NCBI GenBank assembly: GCA_037501455.1
Contig: CM074859.1
Coordinates: 91,160,894 to 91,224,893 of the forward strand
DNA: 64,000 bases
Origin: Lantana camara
Lineage: Eukaryota > Streptophyta > Magnoliopsida > Lamiales > Verbenaceae
Reading direction: 5' to 3'
In this document: positions 33,705 to 46,897 of the stretch, one piece after another
How the letters are laid out: each line of letters opens with the position of its first letter
Numbering within the stretch: position 1 is the stretch's first letter
Position numbers and translations under genes: made by a program
The notes under the pieces: generated by a model
Told to the model about the DNA's origin: nothing
Database searches by the model: none
What the model saw: the letters and a program-made list of their open reading frames with translations, nothing else

Positions 33705-35690
33705 CAAATGGGTGGGTTGGGCTGGATTTGGGTTGGATTTATATGGGTTGGGTCTAAATGGATTGGGTCAAAAATAGGTTCTATACTAATGGGTTTTTAA
33801 TGGGTTGTGGTGGGTTTTAATGGTTTGCTAATGGGTTCAATAATGGGTTATTGATGAGTTCCAACTCAATTCAAGTACTTAAATGTTCAATATACCCTTC
33901 ACTAATATATTTAACTTATTTTGGATTTATTTGACCCAATTAATATATTTTCAACCCATTTGGTCTATTTTGAGTCCGTTTTTTCGTTTTTCGACATGTT
34001 CGTTTTATTTTTTACTCGTTTAACCCATTTTTGGTCTGTTTCACCCGTTTTTCGACCTATTCGACCTTTTTAGGAATCATTTGACCCGTTCTGGACCCAT
34101 TTCACCCAATTTTCAACCTGTTCGACCTATTTTTGACTCGTTCGACTCGTTTTGGGTCTCTTTCACCCGTTTTTCGACCTATTTTGGAATCGTTTGACCC
34201 ATTTCGGGATCGTTTCACTCGTTTTTCAACTTGTTTGTCTTATTTAAGACTTGTTTGACCCATTTTTGGTCATTTCAACCCGTATTTCGAACTATTTGAC
34301 CTATTTTGGACTAATTTGACCTATTTTGGACTCGTTTGACCCATTTTGGGCTATTTTAACCCTTTTTGAACCTGTTAAATCTATTTAGACTCGTTTTGAA
34401 CCGTTCGAAGCTCATCTCACCCGTTTTTCAACCTGTTCAACCTATTTTGGATTCGTTCTACTTGTTTTAAGCCCGTTTTTTACCTTTTGACCTATTTTGG
34501 ACTCTTTTTTAACTTGTTTTTTGGCCTATTTGTCTTATTTTGGAATCGTTCGACTCATTTTGGGCCCTTTTCACCCGTTTTGGATCTACTTTACCCATTT
34601 TGGATCCATTTTACCCATATTTTACCCATTTAGATCCATTTTACCAATTTGTATCAATTTTACTCATTTTGGATCCATTTTACCCATTTGGATTCATTTT
34701 ACCCACTTGGATCAATTTTACCCAAATTTTACCAATTTGGAACCATTTTACCCATTTCAATTCAATTTTACCAATTTGGGTCTATTTTTCCCATTTTGGA
34801 TCCATTTTACCTACTTGGATCAATTTTACCATTTGGATCCATTTTACCCATTTTGGATCCATTTTACTCAGTTTGGATCCATTTAACCCACATTTTACCC
34901 ACTTGGATCCATTTTACCCATATTTTACCCATTTGGATCCATTTTACATACTTGGACTCAGTTTACCCATTTTGGATTCATTTTACCCATTTGGATCCAT
35001 TTACCCATTTTGGATCCATTTTACCCATGTTGATTCATTTTACCCATTTTGGATCCATTTTACCCACTTGGATCCATTTAACCAACATTTTACCCACTTG
35101 GATCCATTTTACCCACTTGGACTCATTTTATCCATTTTGGATCCATTTTACCCATTTTGGATCCATTTTACCCACTTGGATCCATTTTCCCATTTGGATT
35201 CATTTTACCCATTTTGGATCCATTTTACCCACTTGGATCTATTTTACCCATTTTGATTCATTTTACCCGTTTTGTGTCCATTTTACCCATTTGGATCCAT
35301 TTTACCCATTTGGATCCATTTTACCCACTTGGATCCATTTAACCCACATTTTACCCACTTGGATCCATTTTACCCACATTTTACCCATTTGGATCCATTT
35401 TACCCACTTGGATCCATTTTACTCATTGGGATCCATTTTACTTTTTTTGGATCTATTTGGCCCATTTTAGATCATATTCACCAAATTTGGATATATATGA
35501 TACGTTAGAGTAAACATGCTAAAAATAGGTTGAAACAAGTCCAAATTGGTTGAACAATTCAAAAAACGGATCAAATGGGTCTAAAATAATCAAACACATA
35601 AAAAATCGGTGAAATAGGTCTAAAATGGATCAAACGAGTCCAAAATAGATCGAATAGGTTGAAAAGCGAGTGAAAGAGGTCCAAAATTGG
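33705..35690. repeat. Large degenerate minisatellite (19-20 bp units), orientation switch near 35520
   Basis: The block opens with GGGTGGCAAATGGGT, typical of ends of plant hAT-like derivatives. It then has repeats of GACCTATTTTGGACTCGTTT type to about 34560, then roughly 45 units of TTTTACCCATTTGGATCCA type to about 35460. From about 35520 to 35690 the same motifs appear in inverse orientation (GGTCTAAAATGGATCAAACG). Since 19-20 bp is not a multiple of three and the unit lacks stops, long frames with FYPFWIHFTHLDP repeats open in all three forward frames; they are artefacts. Confidence 0.85.
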
Positions 35691-36272
35691 TCATCTCCAC
35701 AGTGACTCCACTTGCCCATTGTTTTCATTTCCATACTTTTTCTTCCGTTTTTTTTTAAACGTATTTCACCCTTGCATTAATCTAAATTAACATCAAAAAC
35801 CCTGTGATATCACAAAAAACACTATGTTTTTAAAACATTTGCATAATAAACTCTGAAATTCTCTAGTGTTCAACACGCGCTTTTAGTGCTACTAGAACAA
35901 TAATTTTCTCTATTTATCTTACGCGAGATGTCTAATTTACCCTTTTATATTGTGATATACATCTCATATCTCTCTGCATTAATGCTCAATACATTTTTAT
36001 ATGTACCAAGACTCCTGTATAAAATAAAAATTGCATGAATAACCCTATAAATAGAAAGAAAAAAAAATGTCATCAATGAATAGACAATAGACATTGAAAA
36101 ATAAAACTCGAAATTTGTATTTAATTTGTGAGGATAAAATAGAGGTATTATATTTAAATTATAATGATATCATCTAAAGAGATAGTGCACAAATATATTT
36201 AAAACATATAAAATCTTTTATGTTAATCTTTATAAAGATTCTTTTTTTTTTCACATTTCACCTAATACAGGG
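35691..36272. other. AT-rich intergenic DNA
   Basis: No gene, terminal repeat or RNA recognised. Contains several A/T homopolymer runs. Confidence 0.5.
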
Positions 36273-37193
36273 TGATGGTGCAGAAAACAAAAAGTATGCT
36301 AAAACACCAACACTTTAAGATTTGTTTGTGAGAGGGAAGACCATCACAGGCTGTAGAGCCTCAGGAACTGGGTTTCCTTAGTAGCGTGAGTTCTCCCAGT
36401 TAGGATAACACCAAGAGATTGTGCAGTCGAGGAGGTGAGGATGTTGGGTTGTGTGAGCTTGAATAAGAAGAGAAGAATGGAGGAGAATGCCCAGTTCAGT
36501 ACAGTGTAATGCAGGTAAAGAAGATAACTTGGGGGATAAGTGTGTGAATCCTATATTTATATGTTAGGGGCTGGGGTATTTTAGGTGAATTGGTCGTGTG
36601 GTCCCAAACCCGTGTTGCTCTTGACACGTGGCGCCATGTGATGGCGTGAAAATGATGGTTCTGTAGGCTGGCAGAGTCAGGTACGAGGGGCGCACCTACA
36701 CTGTGTCAGAGGTTGTTGGCGAGCGGATAGCGTGGAGACATCCATGCTTCTCATTCATCTGAAAGGGCCCTCGAGGAGGGTACTCTGCTGCGGTGGGGTT
36801 GGCCCTTGGGTAGAATAGTATCCTTTGGCGCTGAGTCCGAGCGTTGGGCGCGCTCGAGGGAGGTTCCCCCGTTCGGTGCCCATGAGCGTTATGGGCCCGA
36901 GCGTGGAGCGTATGTGAACCCGAGCGTAATGACAGCAGGGATCCTTGTTGTAGAGCAGAGGAAGTCCGGATGCGGAGCGTCCCTTGGAACAAAAATGTGA
37001 GCGTTCGGGGGGAATTAGTGGACAGGTCCCATGCTCGTGACTTGGGCCGAGGCGCGCAAGTCCGGATCGGATAAGTGATGAGGGAATGGGTCAGGTCAAT
37101 TCCACGGGCCCATTACTGCGAGCATTAGAGCCCAGGGTCCTTCAAATCGCGACACGTATGAGGTGCTGATCTGAGCATAATTTGGCCTCATCA
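36273..37193 (-). mobile_element. Solo-LTR-like unit, TGATGGTG...ATCA family
   Basis: Starts TGATGGTGCAG, ends CCTCATCA; it shares the first 330 bp pattern and overall structure with 37441-38294. On the minus strand CATATAAATATAGG forms a TATA box followed by a CT-rich leader, so the LTR reads leftward. No clear target duplication was found, so either end may be off by some bases. Confidence 0.65.
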
Positions 37194-37440
37194 CATTTTC
37201 TATTATTTTTGCTAATATCAATTAATTGAGTTTTAATAATGTCGTTATTTTTTAATTTATTATTTTAATATTTAATGTGAAATTTATATGATTTTTATTA
37301 TTATTTATTTATTTTTTTATTTAAGATTTTTTATTTTAAAGGTTAGGGTATATTTTGTAAATGTAAACTAAAATTAGGGTAAAATTATAATAAGTTGATA
37401 ATTGTCTAACCGTGTATTAATGTCACGTGCACCTTCCGTC
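37194..37440. other. AT-rich spacer between two LTR-like units
   Basis: No gene. The spacer is far more AT-rich than the units it separates. Confidence 0.5.
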
Positions 37441-38294
37441 TGATGGTGCAGGAATGTGAGTTTCCTAAATGCAACAATCACTTTAAGATTTGTTTGTGAA
37501 AGGGAAGACCATCACAGGCGGGAAGGCCTCAGGATCTGAGTTTCCTTTTGAGCGTGGGTTCTTCCAGCTAGGATAACACCAAGAGTGCAAATGTAGAGTA
37601 GGTGCAGCTATGGTGACGGGATCAGGAGCTTGGGAAGATCCAGTGAAATGGAGGAAGAATGCCCAGAAAAATGTATGTATTGTGTATGCAGAGAATGACT
37701 TAAGGGAGAGTGCATGAGTTCTCCCTATTTATATGTTAGGGGTGAGGGTGAAGGGTAAATTGACCGTGTGGTCCCAAACCTGTGTTGCCCTAACACGTGG
37801 CGGCCCGTGAAGGTATGAGAAGGACGTTTCTGAAAAGGAGGCGGCGTGTCAGATGCGTAGTGAGCACTACCTTTGTGTCAGAAGTCGTTGGCGAGGGTGA
37901 CGCGGGGTGTGGGCCTAAGATTCTCTCTGCCGAGGTTCGGATCCAACGCAGCGGGGCATGGTCATGCACGAGCGTTGGTGACGCTCGAAGAGTGTATGGA
38001 TGGCCTCCCCACGATAGACGACCCTTGAGCGCCGAAATACCGAGCATCAAGAATGGGCCCTCGTGTGGGTGTTTCCTTGAGAAGGATTCCCCCGAGGGCT
38101 GAAATGTGAGCGCCAAGCCTGTCGGCCAGGGCCCCTTGTTTGAACAATCGGCCGAGGCCCGATGGCCCAAACTAGTTGGTAAGCGGATGAGCTAGGTTAG
38201 CCCACGAATCCCTCAATCCGAGCGTATAATCTTCAAGCGCGTTAAAGGTGACACGTGGACGGTTGAGATACGAGCGCGTTTCTGAGTCCCATCA
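37441..38294 (-). mobile_element. Solo LTR, TSD CCGTC
   Basis: Starts TGATGGTGCAGG, ends GTCCCATCA, and is flanked by CCGTC at 37436-37440 and 38295-38299. On the minus strand ACATATAAATAGGG is a TATA box. There is no internal region. Open frames on both strands are due to high GC and show no protein family. Confidence 0.8.
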
Positions 38295-38299
38295 CCGTC

Positions 38300-40312
38300 C
38301 ATAATCTAATGGAAAATAGATTAGTGGACCAACTCTGACAAAAATTTAGAAGTTTGGGACCATAACTGACTGAGTCACTAAACGTGGGACCAAACTCGAA
38401 AATGAATCTAAAGTATCGGACCAAAATTGAGATTTTCCCAAGAGAGAAAATGCCCTATAAAGTGTAAAGTTACTATTTATGATTTATCTGATGTGATTTC
38501 AAAGACAAAAGTGCATTCAAATATTGTACACGAGCTGCTGGCCATCAATACTAATTATTCGTCCAAAATTTGCGATAAAGCTCATGCACCAATAGTTCAA
38601 ATGCCTTTTGAGTTACTCCTATGTTGCATTACTATTGTAGAGTTTAATTAGATAAAATGAAAATATATATATATGTGCATTATTAACCTTGATCGTCAAA
38701 ATTTTAAGAAAAATAATATGTATATTTGATTGATTGATTAATTAATTAAATTACTTGTAGAATTTTAGTATGTAGCGGTTAAAATAATTATTAATGTAAT
38801 GGACTAATGGTTGTAATTTGTTTGTATGAAAATCTATTTTTTTTCGGTTGATTAGAAAAAAAAAATCCATATAATAATGCATTATCTTCCTAACTTCATT
38901 ACTTCACTTTATTTTTGTTATTGAAGTCAAGTAACTAGGCATTTGGAATTCCAGAAGTTTCGAGCAAATTTAGTGTTTTGACCATTGAATGTTAGTATTA
39001 CACCCCCACCTACTAAACCGCAACCATGAACCAACTAAATCATAAATGTATTACATTAATTTTTTAAAAATTTTCACTAATCACTCAACAAATGAAAAAT
39101 GTTCGTCCCTTTTATTGATTTGGTTGAGTCATGTTTACTTTAAACTAGAACTATTGTTAAAATTTATAATAAACGTGGATCGTAGATGTTATAACTTATA
39201 AGGCCTCCATTTGCTTAATGAGCGTGAATATTAGGTGGTTTAGTAGGTATTAACGCTAAAATTCGGTAGAGTTACTAAGATACCCTAACGAAGAATAAGA
39301 ACCAATAAATGAGAAAAGGTAAAAAAGATTATAACTTTAGTGTTCTTTTTGAATGACTGAATTGATATATGGCTTCCTTTTACTCGAAAGAAAACCTATA
39401 CTATCGAGAAAAAATAAATTCAAATTGCCCAAATTGCTTTCAGCTTCATGCATTGCCTGCAAGCTGTCTAGCTTTTAGGATTCTTTAGAAACCCTAACAA
39501 AAGCTGAAATAGAGCAGAGATTTTTTATGTACTTTGGAAACTACGGAACTCTTTGTATTTCACATTTGCTTTAAGAATATTTTACCTTGATTAGGTAGTG
39601 TATTCTTGCTGTCTTCGCATTATATTGGTTAGCCACTTTAATTATTCTTTTGATCATTAATGATATATATAAAATGTTAAGATAAAGTGAGCATACTGCT
39701 AGGCTGTCCAGAATTTTGAGTTAGATTAGGAAATTAATCTTTCGTGTAAACAATGTTGGGAATTTTCTTGGAAGAATCGAAATATTTAGAAAGTTAATTC
39801 AATTTTATTTCATTAATGTTCTTTATACGATTTGATTTCGGAATCCAAACAATATCAATCACTTGAGCATATGTTCAGGCGAAGAAATGGCAAAAATTAT
39901 AAATTTGGTATGTCAACTCAATCAATTTATCGTTTTGGGTACATTTTATTTTTTGATTATAAGATAGGATCGTATCTTAAAAATCATGCAATTTAATGTA
40001 ATTTTTGATCAGAACCTGATTTTGTATGTTGAAAATCCGATCCGGTTTTACATACACGTACGAACTCTTACGTATAAATTATGGCGAGCAAAATCAATTT
40101 TGAATTATTGATGATATCTTTTAGGGAATAATCAATCGAATAGTGAAAAGATTGTGCTAATTTGGGGAAATTTGGGCTGAATTATTGATTATATCTTTTA
40201 GGGCTGAGCTAATTATGCAAGACATTTTAATGATATATACGAGTTGGACATTAGTCATTATTAGAAACGAAAGAAAAGGATGGTTAATAGAGGGGCTGCA
40301 TTCGCCTTAAAT
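38300..40312. other. AT-rich intergenic DNA, no gene
   Basis: 38300-38440 holds GGGACCA-type fragments similar to 30063-30440. 39900-40210 holds a short repeated TATCTTTTAGGG segment. Nothing else is recognisable. Confidence 0.5.
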
Positions 40313-41190
40313 TTTTTAATATACCGACACTTCTAAAAATATCATTTTAATTTGTTGTATCAGGTAGTACGGTGTCGGATACTTCTTACATGAAAAATTT
40401 ACAAAAAGATTCGTGTCGCCGTATCCATATCGTATCGTATCATGTTCATATTGCTATGTCTATATCCGTGTAATATATGCACTCATCGTGCTGATTAGTT
40501 CACTTCAAGATAGAATTTCTCCTGAAAAAAGAGGGGACACTCTTTCTTATATTCCATTTCTAACTGCTCCACATAATGTATTATGTTACTTCATTTGCGT
40601 AGAATAATAATTAGCTTACTCTTTATTAATGCCAAATGCGTTACCATTATTATCATATGTAGAATTTCCGAACCCAAAACAAGCTTTTATGAGCTAATTT
40701 TTTTTAAATATATATCTATTAATGAGGGTTACACATCGGGTCGGGGTTGGATTATTAATTTGTATTTGTATAAAATTCTTCCAAAATAAATAATAGTTGA
40801 ATACCTAAAAATTTAAAGACGAAACTTTTAGTTAAGTTAACATAATACTAAATTTTTGAATAAGTTTATCATCTATACGGATATAAGGATACGGATACCA
40901 TACGATACGGATTTTTTTTTTAAATTTCCCATGTGAAGAGTGTCGTATACGATGTCCGACACAGCACGATAAGGCAAAATGATATTTTTAAAAGTGTTTA
41001 TGCATCATATAGTGTATCAGTATACATTTCTAATGCACCGATACTTCTAAAAATATCATTTTGCCCTGTCGTATCGTATCGTGTCGTGTCGTGTCGTGTC
41101 GTATCGGACACTCGTGACAGACACTCCTCACGTGAAAAATTCAAAAAAAAATTTGTTTCGCCGTGTTCATATCCATGTCCATGCATGATA
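40313..41190. mobile_element. Inverted-repeat element with three arms (MITE-like)
   Basis: The arm at 40313-40436 (CTTCTAAAAATATCATTTT, then GTGTCGGATAC, ACATGAAAAATTT, CGTATCC) is repeated inversely at about 40868-41003 and again directly at 41033-41185. The third arm has an expanded GTGTC run at about 41078-41105. No transposase is present. The first two arms probably define one foldback element of about 0.7 kb; the third is a separate copy lying head to head. Confidence 0.68.
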
Positions 41191-41537
41191 GGTATACCAT
41201 GTACTTGTGTCAATTGTCATTAATATTAGGAACAATTATTTGAAGCAATCCAAAACCTAACTCTCTCTCCTGGTAACGTATGATATCTGTTATCCACAAA
41301 GAAGCCTCCATACCAAATATTTATTTATAAACCATACTTTTCTCTGCATGCAAATTGGAAACGCCATTTTATGGGACCAATTATTATATTATAACTAAGC
41401 ACAATTATACATAAAGTTAAAGAGCATCAACAAGGCAAATAAAGCTGAAGCTATGTACTTAGACATCCAAATTAAAAAAAAGTTAAATAACTTATTGATC
41501 TCTTCCATTAGGAATGATGTACATCTATATATATAAC

Positions 41538-42241
41538 TGATGGTGTCAAAATCTGGGCTGTTTGCTGGACTGCAGACTAAGACTTCCAATCACCCAAGAT
41601 ATTTATGATGTGAGGAGAACTCTGGAACTTTCCTAAGCTGAAAAGATGGAACAAACGTAAGCTCAAAGGCCAAAACAGGGTGAGTGGGGATGGATCAGTT
41701 TTGGCACTCCGACGCTCAAGTCAGCTCGAGCTCTGGGTCGAAAATACGCAGGAGTTAAGAGTTTTCGCGTGAAGGAGAGCTTACCTCCAATGGTGATGGA
41801 GTGGAGTTTTTTATAGGGTGGAGATGGGCTCAGTGGGTGCAAGTACACCTCCAAGAAGGTGTGGATCTGGTTTGGAGGGAGAGCGACGGCTGGTGGCCGG
41901 AACAGTGTTTTTTCAGCTAAAGCACTGTTTGTTTGCTCCTGCCAGGATGCCTGCCACCATATTTGGCGCAGCTGCAATTAATGCGGCCAGCGGTAGGTGA
42001 TGCCTGCATTAAATGTGGTTGTCCGATAGCGCTTGGGTCGGAGTTCCGCTGGGTCGCCCCTATCTGGGTCGAAAGGAGACTCCAGGTCGCGGGACTCCGT
42101 AGCCTGGCTTGAGGTTCCTCACCAAGTGCTGGGTCGGAAGACTGCCTATGTGGCTCGGTTGTGAAGCATTGACGAGGCATAGACTGCCACGTGGCAGAGT
42201 AATCTAGTGCTTAGTCGTACTTCCCGATTTTCCCCTTATCA
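41538..42241 (-). mobile_element. Solo-LTR-like unit related to 37441-38294
   Basis: Starts TGATGGTGTCAA and ends CCTTATCA; flanks ATAAC (41533-41537) and TTAAC (42242-42246) match at four of five bases. On the minus strand CCTATAAAAAACTCC is a TATA box. It carries GGGTCGGA/GGGTCGAAA sequences also seen beside the gypsy Pol tail near 63510, a weak hint of relationship. Confidence 0.65.
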
Positions 42242-44962
42242 TTAACCTTTGACATATATATATGGATGCCAATTAGCAATTTTGGCATGATTAGCGTGCA
42301 ATTATAATTAATTTAAAGATTTACGTCCTACCAACTTTCCTTCATTTGGGCAAAGTTATATTATGATGATTGTGACCGTCTTTATTAAATTAAATTATCC
42401 AATATTCTGGATTAGTTAGTTAAATACCCATTAATATAGATTAATTATAGAATATACATTATTCTTACGGATTCGTTTTCAAATATAATATTTGTATTCA
42501 ACATCAATAATAATGCATATATTAGTCTAATTTATTTAAAGTTACTTTAAATTTCTGCCTTCCTTCTGGTGTACGTTTGGGAACATATCTATCTATACTA
42601 TAATATATAAGAAGGGTGTGCATGACCCAAATTATATCAATTTTGACTCAGTAGAATTTTGTGGTTTTTTTGAGATTTTTAATTAAAAATAAAAATTTTG
42701 ATTGGTTGATGATTATTGCATTAATTAATTAATTAATTAATCATATACCTCCCTTAATTTTTGAAAGTTATCCTTAATTAAATTATTAATTTATGGTAAA
42801 ATTTACTTTGAATCCACAAAATATGAAAGTAAACTAATCAAGAAAAAATTTTGAATTTAAATTTAAAATTTTAGTTAATTACTCCACTATCTTGCATAGA
42901 ATAATGAAAACCGATATAGAAATCTATACTATTATATATTTGAAAACGAGGTTTGACTTTTTATTGTGTATTTTGATGATGTGGAATTTTGTGGGTTTTT
43001 TTAGATTTTTAATTAAATAGAAAAAATGTAATTGGTTGATCTTTATTTTGTATATTATTTATTTTAAAACTAATAGTAACTTATGGAAATAATTATCTTT
43101 GACAATATTTATAATATACTTTCTATGTATGAATTTCTGTTCTAAATTATACATATTTTTATCAACATAAATAAAGGTCATAATTAATGAGCTTTAAATT
43201 AAGAAAGAATGAATTGATAATTTTTATATATCATGACATTCACCCCATAATTAGGGTGATATTTAATGCTATCATTAATTAGGGTTAAAGAGATAGATAA
43301 AGAAAAATTAAAATTAAAATGTTTATTTTGTATATAATTTTATTATGAAAATGAATATTACTAAAGAAAATAATTATTTTCAGCAATATTCATAATATAT
43401 TTTTCATTATGAATTTCTTTTGAAAATATACATATCTATACTATTATATATAGCACGACGATATTTGCACGCGATTGTACTATTTTGTCTCAATATTATT
43501 TTGTGTTGTTTTCTAAAAATATTTTATTAAAAAAATAATTTCTAATTGGTTGTTGGATCAATATATTTCAATTATTATTAAACACAATCCTTATTATATG
43601 CAATTCATTAATTATTCCATGAATCAATACTAAATATATGCTATTGGTAATCAAATCTCCTAAAAATGAGCAAACGGAATTGAATTCCCTAATATAGCCA
43701 CCACTCCCTCAGAATTCATGGCATTCGAAATTTATTTATTGGTGAATTTTAATAATTCCAAATTATTGTTAATCAAAAATATAATTAGAATGACTTTAAT
43801 TGTTTTTTCTTTTTCGTATTTTTTAATTAATTCATAAAGATCTCAAGAATCAATTCTCTATTAGTATGCAATTACAAACGTATTTAATGGATATTATTTA
43901 TTATTTCCTTAGTTCTTTCAATTTATCATATATATCATTCAAATTTGGTCATGCCTATATAATCAATCTCTCCATCTCCAAATCTCCTCTCTTCAAATGC
44001 ATTCATTCAGATTTATTTCTATCATTCATTTTTTTCTCATTTCTAATTCATCTAAGATGTTTTAAATTGTAGAGATTTGTACGCAATTTCGTCATGTTGA
44101 TTGGGGGTTCAGTTAATGTATAGTGTTCATAATCTTTGTCTTTTCCTTTGATGATGTCTGAGATTCATGGTTTTTTTTCTTTGTATTTTCATGAATGGTA
44201 TAATATGTAAAGATGAAGTTAAAAATAAGAGAGTTTCTTGAATTTCTTTTTAATTGAATTTTTTTACTTTTCATTACCCTTTGTTCAATGATTACATTTA
44301 ATTTTTTCGTTAGGAAGAATGTGAATTTATACTATACGTTGCAGATTTATATAAATTTTTTTATTATTATTGCTTATTGATTAGTATTTTAGTTTCATGT
44401 TTTCGAAAATACCTCTATTTTTACTAAAATAAGTGTGTTGAATTATAATATTTTTAGTTTCTTCATATTATTATGTATCTTTAATTTTCAGATTTGTTAT
44501 TTGTTGATGTGATGTATATTTTTTTTAATTATTAATTTATATTTGTTATATTAAATTTATGGATGTTTACCTTTTTAATAGTCAAATCTTCCTTTCTTTA
44601 TAATTTTGAATCAACTATTTATTTAAATTATCCCAGATTTAGTTTTACTATTTTTGTATTTAGCGATATTTGTGAATTCATCTATATGATTAATATATTT
44701 GAATATATTTGTGCATTCATCTATCTTTTCTATAATATTTTTTTTTTCTGAAGCATTTCTGTTGTTTCTTTAATTTCCAGTGTTCTTTTTTAACTTTTTG
44801 TCTAGCTATTTATGGATTTATAATATTTCTTTACGTTATTTAAAAATTTTTTCAATCCTTTTTCTTTGTGTTATTTAAAAAAAAAAATCCTCGTAGATTT
44901 TAATTTTATAACATTAATTATGAATTATTTGTACCAATTTTTCTTCATTAAATTTATGATAA

Positions 44963-45562
44963 TAGTTTACCTTTATTTTTTACTTTTTAATGTTGGCCCT
45001 TTGCTCAAGAACTCTTATCCTTATTCATGCAATAATGTTATGATTTTTCCCCTTTCACTATTAGTTTCTTAATCTTCTTAATTTTTTTTTTTTTTTTTTT
45101 ACATTCTTATTCTATTTTTCATTTTTTTCCTTAAAGCCCCAAAAGACACTTGGATAATGAGATTTGATTTAGATTTTATTAAATTTTGTGGGAAAGAAGA
45201 TAGTCGAAAAATAGCAGAAGAAAAAATGAAGAACATAAAAGAATAAGATTTGATTTAATTAGATTTACCTTTATTTTTTACTTTTTAATGTTGGCCCTTT
45301 GTTCAAGAACTCTTATCCTTATTCATGCAATAATGTTATGATTTTTTCTCTTTCACTATTAGTGTCTTAATCTTCTTAATTAATTTTTTTTTTTTTACAT
45401 TCTTATTCTATCTTTCATTTTTTCCTTAAAACCCCAAAAGACACTTGGATAATGAGATTTGATTTAGATTTTATTAAATTTTGTGGGAAAGAAGATAGTC
45501 GAAAAATAGTAGAAGAAAAAATGAAGAACATAAAAGAATAAGATTTAATTTAATTAGATTTA
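44963..45562. repeat. Two tandem copies of a 298-bp unit
   Basis: 44963-45264 and 45265-45562 are nearly identical (AATGTTGGCCCTTTG, CCCCAAAAGACACTTGG, GAAGATAGTCGAAAAATAG), differing mainly in a T run. Recent local duplication inside the Helitron. Confidence 0.88.
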
Positions 45563-45717
45563 ATGAGGATAATTTTATCAAAGTAAAATATAGTTGTTTC
45601 TCAATAGATTGAGAATCATTAATACCATCAAAGTTGGGGTAATGGATAATACCATGAATAAAGCAATGGACATTATCTTGGGAAGGACTAATGAACATTA
45701 TTAATTGTATTTTATAC

Positions 45718-45785
45718 CAATCAAGGGTTTAGAAATGAATGTGAAAATGCTCAATCAAGGGTTTAGAAATGAATGTGAAAATGCT
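45718..45785. repeat. Short tandem duplication of about 34 bp
   Basis: TCAAGGGTTTAGAAATGAAT and the following GTGAAAATGCTC occur twice in succession. Confidence 0.85.
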
Positions 45786-46504
45786 CATTCCATTCATACG
45801 TTATTTTATCATATCAATCATGTCGTTAGACTATAGAGTAGCACCAAAAAAAAAAAAAAAAAAACAAAAAAAAAAAAGTTAGACTATAGAGTGTATTAAC
45901 TCTTTAATGGAGGAAGAGATCTTATTTAAGTTTTATTAAAAATTATAATTGATTATTATTATTATTACTAAATTATTACCTTTAATGATCAACTATTACA
46001 AATTTATAAAATCTATAAAATAAATATTATATTATGTAAAAATCTATAAATTAATTTTTAAATGTTCATATTATTCATAATATTTTCGTTATTTAGTATA
46101 TAATGATATTACAAAATTGATATGTATTTTAATAATGTGATTTGTTTTCACGGTTCATGTTTTACTTCTTTTACTTTATATGGTTTTTATGCAAAATTAC
46201 ATATATGGTTTTAGAATTATCAAATTGATATTCTTAAAATCTAATAATTTTGAGTTTTCTTTTATATCCGATCAATTTCACTTTAAAGTTATATTCTTAG
46301 TTATATTTTGTTCATTTTATATACTTCATATGGTTCTATATTCATTTTAGAAAAATGAAACATTATTATAATATGATACTCATATTATTGTAATTCTAAC
46401 ATGTGTAATATGTTTTTAGTTATCTTTTTGTGTTTTTTGGTTCACATACATTTTTCAATTAATTTTATCAATAACAATAACTTTACATATTTTTAGTTAG
46501 ACGT

Positions 46505-46505
<1 letters not shown>

Positions 46506-46585
<80 letters not shown>
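46506..46585. repeat. Compound (TC)n(TA)n microsatellite
   Basis: About 14 TC units run into about 25 TA units. Confidence 0.95.
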
Positions 46586-46589
<4 letters not shown>

Positions 46590-46897
46590 ACTACTTTATA
46601 ATTGTAATATTATTTTAATATTTAATAATTTTTAGTTACTTTAGAATATATAATTATCAAACTACGTGTATCGCATGCATCGCATACTAGCATATAATTA
46701 TATATTATAAAATATATAATTATATGTATTGCACGGGTTGCAGGGGCATATAGTTATATGTTACTAAAAATATAATTGATAATAATTTTTAACTATTTTA
46801 AATATAATATAATTATAATAATTCTATTTAACATTTTTATTTATTTTAAATATATATAACTATAATCCTTCCGTGCATCGCACGGGTGGTAGGCTAG

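Larger units (their letters stand above)
42592..46897. mobile_element. Nested Helitron(s), non-autonomous
   Basis: Three Helitron-type 5' ends, each preceded by A: 42592, 42923 (TCTATACTATTATATAT) and 43435 (TCTATACTATTATATATAG). A clear 3' end ends CTAG at 46897 with a hairpin CCGTGC-ATC-GCACGG at 46871-46885, 8 bases upstream, followed by T; this fits the A/T insertion rule. A second, decayed 3' end ends CTAG at 46690. No Rep/helicase frame is present, so these are non-autonomous. Which 5' end belongs to which 3' end is not settled. The interior is AT-rich with no intact gene. Confidence 0.72.

Noticed and set aside
34497..35508. Long overlapping open frames (130-270 residues) rich in Phe, His and Pro repeats
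   Set aside because: They are translations of a 19-20 bp minisatellite in three frames; no stop occurs in the unit, and no start context, intron or family supports a gene.
36696..38170. Arg/Pro-rich frames on both strands
   Set aside because: They lie in the GC-rich parts of solo LTR units and have no family resemblance.
41818..42180. Frames on both strands in a GC-rich unit
   Set aside because: Inside a solo-LTR-like unit; no homology recognised and no promoter in sense.
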